Shown here: piece after piece, positions 11,765 to 23,306 of the stretch | Numbering within the stretch: position 1 is the first letter of the stretch | How the letters are laid out: each line of letters starts with the position of its first letter | From: Eudorina sp. 2006-703-Eu-15 | Lineage: Eukaryota > Chlorophyta > Chlorophyceae > Chlamydomonadales > Volvocaceae | Direction: 5' to 3' | Length of the DNA stretch: 64,000 nucleotides | NCBI GenBank assembly: GCA_003117195.1 | Contig: BDSI01000023.1 | Span: 372,001 to 436,000, forward strand | Made by a program: the position numbers and the translations under genes | The notes under the pieces: model-generated | What the model was told of the DNA's origin: nothing | What the model saw: only the letters and a program-made list of their open reading frames with translations | Database searches by the model: none

Positions 11765-14700
11765 TCAGCTGCCGGTGGCCGCGCGCAGGAAGGCCACACA
11801 GGACGCAAAGCTGTGCAGCCGGGAGGGCTGCCCCTCCACCGTGGAACAGAACTCCCCCTCCACCTTGCCGCCCACGAACTGCACCACGACAGCGAGGGAT
11901 ATGGGGTGGGGTGGGGGCCCGGGGAGGGGGAAGGGGGAGGGGGGAGGGGGCATATGGGGGTGGAGGCGCGCGGGGGAGCTGGACTTGGGGGTAGGGCGTC
12001 AGCAGCATGACAGAACGACGGCACGACAGGCACCTCCCCCCGGGTTCACACCCCGTGCAAGGCTGGGCTCGTCTCGGCTCGTCGCGACCCCCCGGAGGGC
12101 TGTCGTATCGGCTCACTGCAGTGCAGTGCAGTGGACGATTACCGCGTCTCGAGCCCGCGACAGCGGCTGCGGCTGCGCTGCGGAAACGTGCACCAGCGCC
12201 GCCCGAAATGTGACATGCGCGCACACGCCCCGGTCCCCGCGCCCCGCGCCGCCCCCCGCCGCCCCCCCAATCAACGGGTTCCGTGTCCAGCGGCCGCTGG
12301 CCAGCCGGCCAGCCGGCCACTCGGCGCTTGCATATCTAGTTCTGTACCCCTCACCTCTGGCAGATGTATGTCTCGTTCCCATGGGGCGGCGGGTGCATCT
12401 ATTTCCTGAGCCGCACGGTACAGATGACTCCCCGCTCCCCTTTCGCAGACCCATGGGTCACTCAGCCCCCCTGCCCCCAACCAACCAATCAACCCACCCC
12501 ACCCCACCCTGCCCGCTCACCGCCGCCCGCGGGAGGCACCTCGCCACATCAGGGCCCTCGAAGAAGGGCAGCGCCGAGCAGGACAGCGCCAGACTGCCCA
12601 CCGCGCCCTGCGCGGAGGTCACCCCCGCCGGCAGTCGCTGCGCGTAGTCCCGCAGGCGGTCCCGCATGTGGCGGTGCGCGGCCGGGTAGTTCCTGTGTGC
12701 ATAGTGGGGGGGGGGTATAGAAAATTTCGACATATTCAAACTGCGCTGCTGCCAGAGCAAAGGTGGGGGCGGGGTGGGAGGATGGGAGCCCATACAGGGT
12801 GGCTATCTTAAGATATAAATATCTATTCGGCCGAAAAACTTCTGAAATTTTAGATACTTTTGGCCTGCCAAAACATGGAGTTTAACATACTTTGACCCCT
12901 CGTGTGGGACATGATATCTTCCCGTTGACATATACTCGGACCAGTGATGGGGTCCCCGATATCTCCCACCCGGGGTCGGTTCTCGCCGTCTGCAGTCATC
13001 TATGGCTAGGAGTTGCACTTATGGGTTCGGTTCGTGGAAGTTCTCCATCAATGTTGCGCCCTGTCCGATGCCCTCTGTAGATACTTCGGGCGGTTTCCAG
13101 TTGGAAATATCTCCCCATAGACAGATACTTTCAGCGTTTCGAAGCCAGGTGTATCTCTGGCCGTAGATACTCCCAAAAATAAGATAGCCACCCTGAGCCC
13201 ATACGGGGCACCCGGGGGTGGGGCCCGCACCGGGGCGGGACGGGAGCACAGGACGGGATCCGAGCATTGGGGCGCCGCCATCGCAACCCACCCGGTACCG
13301 CGGGCATGCATGTCCCAACCAGGAGCACACCCGCGTGGAGATTCCGAGTGCGCTGGAAGCCTCACACCTCATCCATCAGGTGTACAGCGAAGAATCCCGC
13401 CTCGTATGTACTTCCGCACGCGAGCCCCAAACCTTTGGAGACCAACTCCAGAGCCCATCGGGGCGGACACCGTTGGGCGGACGCGGAACTGCAGCTGCGC
13501 TGCGCTGCACAAGGGGGAGGGAGCCCATCCTTCGTCGTGGGCTCCCTCCCCGCGACCAAGCCAAGGAGGGTAGCGTGGCGTTGGGTGGCGAAGGCACGGC
13601 AGGGCGCCCGCCGCCTTCCCCTCAGGCCTCGGCCCACACCGCGCCGCGAGGTCCTGGGTCTCCGCCTGGGCCCCCCTCGCTGTGCTCGCTGCGCTTCAAC
13701 CCCCTCAGCCCCCTCAGCCCCCTCAGCCCCCCCCCCCCCACACACACGGACTCACTGCAGGTGCACTTGGATGGGCGTGCCGTTGGCGATGGGCGATGCG
13801 GACTGCACCGTCATGAAGGGGCGCGGGGGCCCCTGCTGGAAGAACCAGTTGCGGGTCACCAGCTGCCGGGCGGCGGCGTGCGGCTGCGGGGGCGACGACG
13901 GGAGCGGCGGCGGTGAGGTGGAGTGCGGGGTGTTGGCGGAGGGCGGCCCGGTAGCTGATGCGGGTGGTGGATGGTGGGCATTCTGGGAGGGGAAGACAGC
14001 CGGGGGCCGGGACCTGCCGCCCTCCTGGCTGCCGGCAGAGGACGGTGACGTCGACGCCGCTGACGCGCTCCGCTGTGCCGCGCTGCAGCCGCTGCCGCTG
14101 CCGCTGGGTCCAGAGGCGCTGACGTCCAGGGCGGCGGCGCTGGCCGGGTCCCCCAGCCCGATCTTGAGGGAGGTGGCGAACTCGCCCGAGTTGAGCGCCT
14201 CGGAGATGGCCCGCTGCAGCTGCGGGGCGGAGGGACGGGCAGGCGAGGGCAGTACCATACAGGGGAATCAGAAGGCATATTGAAGTTGCGGTAGGCATAT
14301 TGAAGTGGCGCTGCTGGCAGGGGAGGGGAGGGAGGAGCTGGGTATCCCGGACGCAGCTGTGCCTCCACCCGGGGCTGTGCATGGAAACCCAGGCGCGCCA
14401 CCACCCTCGGAAGTCGCCGCTCTTCCAACCCTCTCCTGCAACCTCCCTCCCCTCCTCCCTCCCTGTTTGCTCTGTCAGCAGCGCCGTATAAACATGTCTA
14501 CGAATTTCCCATACCCCTCCTCCTTGCCGCCCTCCCTCCCTCCCCACCGGCCGCTGCACGGGCTCCCCGTCCAGCTCCAACACGAACTGCCCCTGGGCCT
14601 GGGTCACCCGCATGACCGGACCCGCACCGCGGAAGCCCGGGCTCACGACGGTGTCCAACTGCGGCGTTGGCGGCAGGGGAAGGGCAGGGGAAGGGCAGCG

Positions 14701-17700
14701 ACCAGCGCACCAGTGACTGAAGACCGGGAGAGAGGGGGATGAGGCACAGAACTGAGCGGACGGGGTTGAAGGAGCGGACAGCGGAGGACCAGCATGTACG
14801 GTAGCAGCAGGGGGCCTGAGGCGCGCTGAGGTCAATGAGGCTCCCGTCCATCCGGAAATCCGAATAGGCACCGATCAGCCGAGTGGTACGGCTCGCCTGT
14901 GAGGGGCCGTCAGCGCGTCGGATGCCCCCTCTGCGACGAATGGACAGCCGGACGGCCGGACGACATGGGCGCAGGCGGACATGTCGGGAGGCTTCCTCGC
15001 CAGGGCGGGCGAGGCAAGGCGAGGCGATAGGCGCACGGCGCGCTGACGTAGTAGCGGGAGCTCTAGCGAAGCACTCAGCCAGAAGTTAAGGTTTGGGGCC
15101 ATGGCTTGAGAGGCATCTCCAACCTTACCCCGTCCCAATCAGTCGCACTGCACCGCACTGCGCTGCGCTGCGCTGCACTGCACTGCACTGGCACCCCGCA
15201 CAGGCCCCCTCCCCACTGCGCACCTTGAAAGGGCCCTGCAGGACGCAGCCCACGGCCCCCTGCGCGAAGGTGCGGTCGTTGAGCCACACCGCGCCCCAGT
15301 TACTCTCCGACTCGCCCCAGGCCCCGGGGGCCGTCACACCGCCGATCACCTGCGCTGCGGCGGAGGCAGGCAGGACGAATGGAGGGAGGCTGCGCCGGGA
15401 CAACAACCAACCAACTTCCCTCCCTTCAAACTGAATGAGGTCATCCTCCAAAGTTGGCACCCAACAGGCACGACGCGACCCGCGGCACCCCCACACAAAA
15501 CTTCCTTGGTCACAGGGAGAACCCCGGCGGCCGCTCCACCGCCGCCAACAAGGCACCGCCGGGCCCGGCGCCGCTGTCCGCTCGTGCCTTCCTTTGCCCT
15601 ACGGTCGCTCCTCTCCGCCCGCCCACCCACCCATCCACCCACGCGCCACCCACCTGCATCCCCGGGGCCACCTGCCCGAACCGCTTGAGCAGCTCCTCCA
15701 CCTCAATGAAGTGGGGAGTACTCAGCAGCAGGGCGGCCACCGAGGACGAAGCCGCCACAAACGGATCCGACGGGACGCCGGACAGCGGTCCGGGCCGTTG
15801 TGCGCCGCCCGGGGTCCCCGCCGCCGTCCGCGCCGCCGTCGCTGTCGCCGTCGCTGCCCCGCCACGCTCTGCTGTGCTCAGGTCACCAATTCCCCGCTCG
15901 TTCCCTTGCCGTGTGTCCAGTCCCTGGCCGTGTGGTGCCGCGGCTTGATGCTGCGGATGCTGTGGCCCCTCAGGACTCGGGGCGGGGTGTTGGTGACTCC
16001 CGGGAGGGTGTTGAAGCCGCTGACGCCCCGATGGGTCTGCCCCTGCGGAGTCCCTCCCGCCAGCCGCCCCCTCAGACGCGGCTTCACAGCGCCGTACCTC
16101 GTCCACCGCTTCCCTGGCCGCAAACTGCGGCAGACTGCAGGCGGCGCCGGCGACAGCACCGCACGGGTCGGCCGCGGACGCTGTGCCTGGCGGCGTGCCC
16201 GACCCCGACCCCGCCGCCGGCGCCGGCGCCGCCGCCGCCGCAGCAGCCGCCGCCTCCCTGGCGCTTGCTATGGCCCTGGTGGCCCGCACCACCTCCGCCC
16301 AGCCGCCGCCCGGCAGCGCGGGCAGGGAGCCCTGCGAGGTGACGAAGGGCAGCAGCTTGACTCCAGGGAGGTGAGCCGCCAGCAGCGCCACGCAGGGCTC
16401 CCCTTCCCTGGACTGCTGCTGGGCGCCGTCGGCGACGCTCTGCGCCGCGCCCCGGCGGGAAAGGAGCAGGGGCACGTGGTGGCAGGGGGGGAGTGAAAGT
16501 GAAAATCGCGGAAGGTGTGTGTGTGTGTGTGTGTGGAGGTAAGGAAATTGGTAGACACAACCAACCTGCGCTGACTGCGGCGGCGGGGTGGGATTTGGCA
16601 TGTGCAAGTCCCGTCGCAGAAGCAAAGGCGGCAATTGCAACCCGTCCAGTTGCATTCGAGCTGGACAGCTCCCCCCGGGGGCGACGGAGGGGGCGGTGAG
16701 GAGGGGGCCACACGAACTGACACGTCCGGGATTGTAGGCTGGACCGCTGGTGGGTGGAACCTCGTGTACGGGTGTCAGCCGACCCGTGGGGCGTTGGCCC
16801 CGCCGCCTGCTTAAAGTCACCCTCCTTCTCCCCCTGCCACACACACACGCACACAAACACCGCCCCCGGCACACAAACACCGCCCCCACATCCCTTTACA
16901 CCCTCAATGCCACCCGGCGAGACGGGCCGCCCGGACGCCGCCCATCCCTCCGAGGTCGGCACCTCTTCCGCGTGTCGCAGTCCTCAGGGCCCCCGACGGG
17001 GGCCGGTCCCTCCCTCCCACCCCCCGGGGGCTGCCCGGCACCCACCCGGCCACTCACCCGCAGAACGCCTCCGAGGACCACAGGCGGCTCAGCGTGCTCG
17101 TACGTCAGGAGCGCTCGTACGTACTGCGAAGACGACGAGGGGCCCGAGCGTAAGGCAGCCTGGTGGTGACGAGCTCCCCAGAGGCATATGCTACCTGATT
17201 CAACCGACTGCCGCACAACCTAAGCGATCCTGGCGTGTCCTTGACATCAATGACATGGGAACGCTATCAGTTTGTACGGCTTGTAAACCGTACATGTGAA
17301 GAGATCCGATGTTCGCTTCGGGGTGATTTCTAGGGCCATCTCCGACCGCTGAAGTTACACGAGCCCACATGCCCACCGCGCAAGCGGCCCACCTGTGGAG
17401 TATCCGCCAGGCCTGCGCCCCACTCGGCGTGGGGCGTCGCGAAGAGCGTTATAAGGTGAGGCGGTCGGCTGTCGGAAAATAGGCAAGGTACGGCACCATA
17501 ACTGAATTGCGAAAACTAAATCAGATGGCACGGTCAGATGGACACAGGGATGGATATGAAAAGTGAACCTACCCAAGCAAGACTCCGGATCCCTAAAAAC
17601 TTCAGTCCGCGGAAAAAGCGTTGATGCCCGTTAGCAACGGTTGATGAGACCCGCGGGCGCAGCTCAACTTACTCTGGCCCCAAAGCTTCCCGCACCGTAG

Positions 17701-17854
17701 AAGCGAGCTCGGATGCAGCTGAAATCAGGCTACGACCGCGGTAGCTGGCTGAAACAAAGTAGAATCCCGGCGAGCTGGTGGTCGCGCACGAAGTCGCGAC
17801 AGCCCGGACCAGCTTCAGTGCGAGAGGACGCCGCGCGACCTGAAAGAGTTCCAT
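11765..17854 (-). CDS. FIST N/FIST C domain protein, possibly plastid- or mitochondrion-targeted
   Basis: FIST domains are predicted ligand-sensing modules of bacterial signalling proteins and of eukaryotic FBXO22-type proteins. Ten exons with closing phases: 17854-17673, 17468-17393, 17159-17058, 16962-16900, 16439-15654, 15349-15224, 14658-14548, 14219-13756, 12692-12521 and 11878-11765; 731 residues. A basic, Ser/Ala-rich N-terminus of about 60 residues looks like a transit peptide. FIST_N blocks follow: LITLFATPHAEWG, PCVALLAAHLPGVKLLPF, VIGGVTAPGAWGESE, WLNDRTFAQGAVGCVLQGP and VMRVTQAQGQFVLELDGEPV. FIST_C blocks are NWFFQQGPPRPFM, NYPAAHRHMRDRLRDYAQRL, GSLALSCSALPFFEG and FVGGKVEGEFCSTVEG. 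The 262-codon exon carries a long Ala/Gly/His low-complexity insert inside FIST_N. No F-box was seen. The ligand is unknown. Confidence 0.87.
12795..13195. mobile_element. Non-autonomous hAT-type MITE in an intron of the FIST gene
   Basis: A 401-bp element with perfect 16-bp terminal inverted repeats: CAGGGTGGCTATCTTA at 12795-12810 and its exact reverse complement at 13180-13195. A perfect 8-bp direct repeat, AGCCCATA, flanks it at 12787-12794 and 13196-13203. An 8-bp target duplication and CAGGG-type ends are hallmarks of the hAT superfamily. The inside is AT-richer than its surroundings, codes for nothing, and repeats AGATAC and GATATCT-like words that could be transposase-binding subterminal repeats. 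It sits in the intron between exons 13756 and 12692. The intact ends and duplication suggest fairly recent insertion. Confidence 0.93.
15145..15190. repeat. CTGCA/CTGCG pentamer repeat in a FIST-gene intron
   Basis: About nine imperfect CTGCR pentamers in the intron between exons 15349-15224 and 14658-14548. Confidence 0.75.
16515..16534. repeat. (GT)n microsatellite in a FIST-gene intron
   Basis: Ten GT units in the intron before the 262-codon exon of the FIST gene. Confidence 0.9.
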
Positions 17855-18265
17855 TCATGCAAATTTTGCCGTCGTTTGGAAATAACTTAACGCCACGCTT
17901 TCCCACACCGTAACGGGTTGGCCCGAGGGAAGTTGTATGATCTTACAATATCTCAGTCTTGCTGTAATATTGTCGAGACTATCGAAAGACAAGCTGCCGA
18001 GTTCACCTCCGTAACGATGTCGTACCGACATCAGCTTGTTACTCTTTGAAGGGGCAGCAGATAGTGCAACCAATCGGCAGAAACAATTCCCGCATTTCAT
18101 TGGCCTGTTTTGGTTGGGAAGCGGACTTGAACGACTGCGAAGCTTCCTCATTGGACCCTGCGACGCGCGCAACAGATACAGCACTGGGACCGATTATCTG
18201 CAACTGTGTTGCTACTTAAGTGTATAGTAGGTTACTGAGCTACTAAGGGGTTGGGGTTGTAGGAA
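17855..18265. promoter_or_regulatory. Divergent promoter region, FIST gene and RING ligase
   Basis: 411 bp between two ATGs that point apart. It is AT-richer than the genes and has no ORF of note. It holds both 5' UTRs; core elements could not be assigned with confidence. Confidence 0.5.
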
Positions 18266-20209
18266 ATGGGTTCGTCCCAGTCGAGCGAAAGGCAGAGGCG
18301 CCAGAGTCCTCCACCAATGCCGCCGGTGCCACCTACTTACACAACTCAGCCCTATCCTCCACCTCCGGTGTACCCGTCAGCTCCTGGACAGGTCTGTCTG
18401 CGGTCAGTTGGAAATGTCCCAGGAAGGTGCCTGCAACGAGCTTATTCCGGGCCCTGAATGCTGCCGCAGTACCCTCCACCGCCAATTCCACAGCCACATT
18501 TCTATGGAGGAAGCGTACCGATGCCGCCACCGTACCAGGTGGCGTACAGGGTAGGTCCTGCCACTGGGCTGCGGGCCACGGTCCAACACAACCGCCCTGC
18601 CTAAACCTCCTCCTTGCTTGCCGCCTCCCCCCACGTCCCTCAGCCTCCGATGATCCAGGTCCCCGTGCCGCAGCCTCCCTTCGTCCCGCAGCCGTATGCG
18701 CAGCCGCCACGCCCAGTTCAGACCCAGGAATGCCAGACAGCCACCATCCGAAATCAGGTCAACCTGAAGAAACAAACGCTGGCGCTGGCGCCTACCTCGC
18801 AGCCGGGAGTGTATGACATCACGTTCACCTTCGATGCCTCTGCGCCTTGCCGTGTCACGACCTTCGTTTGCGCGCACGAAGACGTGCGCAGGGCCTGCAA
18901 GATTACGTCGCCCTTCCCCACGGCTTCCGCTATCTCCTACCCGCGGGGGGTGAGTTGGCCGATGTGCGATGGTGGCCTGCCGGCCGCTGCCGGGATCCCG
19001 CGTTGCCGGGCCCTGTCCAACCGTACCTCAACATCTGGGTAGGGCGGTAAGGGTCACGTGCCTCCACGAGGCGACGTACGCCCTTCCCCTGGCTGGTGTA
19101 CCTGCAGCGGTCTTGGCGCGGCCTGACCAGCACCAGCGCCGACTCAACTCCCGCCAAGCGGCCGGCCGGCCACTTCAAAGGAACCAGCGCCGAAAACCCG
19201 TTCATGCCACCGCCTCGCCGATCCGCCCCCCCCCCACCCCGCGGCCTTTCTTCCCCGCCCTGCGTGGCCTCACGGTGTCACGCAACCCCCCCCCCACCCC
19301 CCTCCCCGCCCAGTTCAACCACAAGTTCCCCAACACGACCACGGCGGGTTCCAGCGGTCACGTGGTCAACACCACTTCGGGCCGCGCCACCGCCCGTGAG
19401 CTCACCAGCGTGTCCAATGACACCTTCCCCGTCATCATCCGGCTCGAGGCGCTGGACACAGATGCGGCGGGCGCGGATGGGCCGCCGGGTCACTCGCTGG
19501 AGGCGTTGGAGGCGGGCTGCGAGCTGCCGCCGTGGGTGCAGTCCCAGACCACGTACGCCAAGCTGGTCAAGGAGGACGACGGGTCGTGGGGACTGAGGGT
19601 GATCAAGCAGAAGATCTGGGTCAAGGGCACGGCGTACGAGCTGCAGGTGTGTGCCCGAATGCGGGGCAGGGCGGGGCGGTGGGTTGGGGTGCAGGGATGC
19701 GGGGCGGTGGGGTTGTTAGAGGGATGCATGCGGAGTTGCGCGAGGTTGAAACGCACATGGGTGAAACGCACAGGGGGCATATGGCCCGTGGGTCAGGTCA
19801 ACCGTGGAGGTCAACAAACGTGTGTTGCGTGGGCTGGGTGTTAAATGGAAAAAAGAAATAAACCCAAAGAACGAACCCGGGCTGGGTGTGTTCGGTGCCG
19901 TCCCGTGTCGCGCAGGAGATTTACGGCATGGAGCAGAACAAGGCGGCCGGCACGGGCACTGCGGAGGACGGCTACGAGGACCTGGACGGCAACGAGTGCG
20001 TCATCTGCATGAGCGCCCCGCGGGACACCACCGCGCTGCCCTGCCGCCACATGTGCATGTGCCACTCGTGCGCCTCGGCGCTCAAGACGCAGACCAACAA
20101 GTGCCCCATCTGCCGCAACGAGATCGAGTCGCTGCTGCACATCAAGATCAACAAGTCCACCGCCAACGTGCAGGGCGCGGCGGCCACCAGCCCCGCCACC
20201 CCCGCTTGA
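18266..20209 (+). CDS. LOG2/MGRN1-type RING E3 ubiquitin ligase, N-myristoylation candidate
   Basis: Transfers ubiquitin to substrates. Plant LUL/LOG2 and animal mahogunin (MGRN1) share this layout. Five exons, all phase 0: 18266-18391, 18470-18550, 18644-18949, 19314-19646 and 19916-20209; 379 residues. It starts MGSSQSSERQ, a Gly2 myristoylation context shared with LOG2. A Pro/Tyr-rich linker follows, then the domain typical of this family (ATIRNQVNLKK, VYDITFTFDASAPC), then ELPPWVQSQTTYAKL and VIKQKIWVKGTAYELQ. The RING finger near residue 300 reads CVICMSAPRDTTALPCRHMC, then MCHSCASAL and CPICRNEIESLL, with all metal ligands present. A Thr/Ala-rich tail ends the protein. It is probably membrane-attached through the lipid. 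The first donor is GTCTGT, less usual than its neighbours. Confidence 0.93.
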
Positions 20210-23200
20210 CGGACGCGGTGCGGTTGGTACGGTTGGTAGTTAGTTCGTTGGGCGGCCGGTAGATGCGGGCGGGTGGGGCTTGTGCTGGCCTGTTGGGGTG
20301 TGTTGCGAGGAACCCCGCCCGGCCGTCCGTGATGGTTCGGAGCAAGGGTTCTGGCCCAAGGCCTACTGGGAAGAGGGAAAGGGTAGCGCGGACATTTGGG
20401 GTGAGGGTATTTTTTTACTTTTGCTTGCTTTTGCGTTTGGGTTGAGGGCGTGTTTGGGGGGAGCGCTTCGGAAAGGGGGGGCGGCTTGCGTTCGCAAGAA
20501 GGTCAGACACAAGGGCCGCACCGGAGGCCACGGAGGAGGTACAGAAGTCTGTGCTGCGCAGGCGAGAGGCAGGCAACAGATGGCCGTGACGGCTGCGGCA
20601 TCCGCCACGTTTGATGGCTTTGGGGCGGCTTGCATGGTGATTACACTGTTAGGAGGTGTTCAACTTCGCCAAGAAGTCGAGAGTTCACGACTGGATTCAT
20701 CCAGCGAGCTGGGAAGGGCTGGGACACGTGTGAGACGGTGTGAGTAAAAGCAAGTGCATGAGCCCGTGTCTCTTGGGCTGTCACATTTGGGTACCATCTC
20801 AGAGGCTGTTACATTCGGGTACCATCTCAGAGGCTGTTACATTCGGGTACCATCTCAGAGGCTGTTACATTCGGGCAGCAGTGGCTTCACTGCCAAAAGG
20901 ACTACATATGGAGCTGTTCGGCTGGACGGTTGAGATGATGGTCGTTGGGTGCTATCCTGTTCCGCAGGTGGCGGTTGGCCGATGTGCCGTATATCTTTTC
21001 GTTTCGTGAGAGATGCATGGGGGGCCACGTGCATGCATCTGTCGATGCACTTCGAGGGTCAGTGCATCTCCTTGCCGAGGGGATGCGCGGCCGCTGTTGA
21101 CTTGCCGTGACACGCGACAGCGATCTGTCCCCGGCTGGGCTGGGGCTGAGGTGCGGTCCCGGGGCTTGGGAATGGCACGGCGAGGTCCTGAACCGGGCAG
21201 GGAGGGCGGCGTGCTGGGCACGACAGGGTGCCATGGCTGGGTGGTCGATGCCTGTTGATGGAGGTGCGGTGGTGCTGACTGCTGAGGGGCTGCTGGAAGT
21301 ACTTTTCCTTCACGCCACGTCGCGCCGGGGTCATAGGAAGGAGACTACCTTTTCCCAAGGGAGAGTCCTGTTAGGTACGGTGGTTCGCACACGGGGTGGC
21401 GGCTTGTGTTCAGGCATCCGTGTGGTAATGTCTGGGCATCCGGGCATTTGGCAGCTGGATGCCGGAGAGTGAAGTTGAGGGGGGGGCCATCGCTTCCCAT
21501 GCCTGCCGCCGTCAAGCATCGCCATCGTACAAGGATCAAGGATGTGGCAGGCCGTGCGTGGTGAAGGAAGCGTGGTGGAACTTTTCAGCAGTGGCGGCAG
21601 GGACAGCTGCAGCCGTTTCACGCAGAATGCGGGTTCAAGATCACCAGTGTGCAGTGGTGGACCTGCTGCCCCGCACGACCGCTTGTGCTTGCTTGGGGTA
21701 TGAAGCCCCGCAGCTTGGAAGGACGCTGGCTGCGTGCTGTCGCGACGGCGCAGGATTGCCTGGGTTGCCAGCTCCAGGGCGAGGGCTGCCGACATGGGAA
21801 ACCTTGCGGGGTCCATTGTAACATCATGAATAATACCCTTGCGCCGCCGGTCATCAGCGGCACATGGCGGCCCGTGCTGCTGGCCTCCTGCATCAGTCCG
21901 CCACCTGGGGTCGCTCGTCCCAAGGGTGCTCTTGCTCCAGGCTCCATGCGACAGAAGATCTTCAGCCCCGTGTCCACCTAGTGCAAGCACTGGCGCCGCT
22001 GGCGCTGCCTCGCTAATACCTACGCTCCCTTCTGTAGAATCTTGATCTATGGACGATTCAGAGATGAAACACACATACACGGCTCTGTCAAGATTTTTTC
22101 ATACAGAGCTTTGCCGGCATTGACTCATCATAGACTACTGCACGGCATCCGCCATACCGATGTTGTACAACAGCCCGCGTTCATGACATGCTCACCCGCG
22201 CTGCTCCCACACGCCGCGCCCATCGCCATAGGTTGCTTTTGTTTCGTTGTTTCTTTGGCTTATCTTCTTGCTCAGGCTTGCTGCCAGGCTGCCATTCCTG
22301 ACCCCGACTCCGAAATTCCGCTTGCCCGTTAATCAACACAACATTTCCATCAGCTACCATGACTCGCGCTGGCCATTCCTTTGTATTGGTGAAGGGTCCA
22401 CCTTGGAACGGTTGCGTAAATTATGTTAAAAGTGGACCCCGCGGGTCGTCCGCAGCCCCCGCACCACACTGCAAGAACGAAACCGATGCGCACCGGACAG
22501 GCTCCACCGAAGCACACCCCGCACCCACTCAACCAGGGAACCACCCTGTTCCTGTGGATCCGCCATGGCCATTCTGCGATTCAGTAGGTCGGCAACACAG
22601 AACGTTTTGGGGTCCTTTCCTGGTTGGGTCCCTGCCTGCCTCTGCCTGCGTCGAACGCTGGTGGTGGCACGATTGTCCCGCCTTGCCGTCTGGTCAGGTG
22701 GTGGCTGGCATGGGTATTCACGGTCAGAACATCACTTCGGGATTGATTCGAGCGAGTTTCCTTGCTAGCCAGACACGCACGCTGCACTGTCTACCTAACC
22801 TATCTTCGGCTACTGCGGCTGCAGCGGCTACCCATATCTGCAGACAACGTGACTGCTTTCGCCCTATTTCCCCCAAGCTGTATTACTTGCATGCCCGAAT
22901 AAAAGACAGCGGCAAGACAAAGCAACATCAGTTGTGAGCGGTGGACGCACCCCTCGGCACCCGATGACAAGAAGGCAGCCTGCTGCAATGCTTCAGAAGG
23001 GCATTTGGGCACCTCAAGTCGTTTCTGTGCAAAATAAGCAATGACAGGCAGCTCGCAACTCGCTCCCTACCTCCTCGGGCAACCTTAGACTTGTAATTGT
23101 GTTTAGGTTGTGTAAAGGAAAAGATAAGTTTCAAAACGCTTTATTCGCCTGGTCATCTCGTGGGTTCTATACGACCGACGGTTGTGATGACATTCGCATG

Positions 23201-23306
23201 GACGCAACTCAAATACAACTTTGGATACCTTAAATTTCCCTCTGCCACCATTCTCTGCCTGCCCACTTTGTATATCCTTGTAGATCTTCATTAGTATTGC
23301 TCAAAA
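20210..23306. other. Gene-poor stretch between RING ligase and AKR2
   Basis: About 3.1 kb. The first part is the 3' UTR of the ligase. A 28-bp tandem repeat lies at 20776-20875. Open frames of 190-250 codons (for example minus 22080-21331 and plus 22359-22937) show no domain, no splice partners and no family resemblance, so none is called. The stretch before 23307 is AT-richer and should contain the AKR2 promoter. Confidence 0.5.
20776..20875. repeat. 28-bp tandem repeat, about 3.6 copies
   Basis: Copies start at 20776, 20804, 20832 and 20860 (the last cut after 16 nt). The second to fourth copies are identical where they overlap; the first differs at two bases. Each full unit holds a KpnI-type GGTACC core. 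It lies about 570 bp past the RING ligase stop. Confidence 0.93.

Noticed and set aside
10812..12647. A 611-codon open frame on the plus strand
   Set aside because: It is antisense to the last two FIST exons, crosses the convergent 3' region, and encodes Pro/Arg/Ser-rich sequence of the kind any GC-rich frame gives. No domain.
21331..22080. A 249-codon minus-strand frame and a 192-codon plus frame at 22359-22937
   Set aside because: No domain, no splice context, no family resemblance, composition like chance frames in GC-rich DNA.
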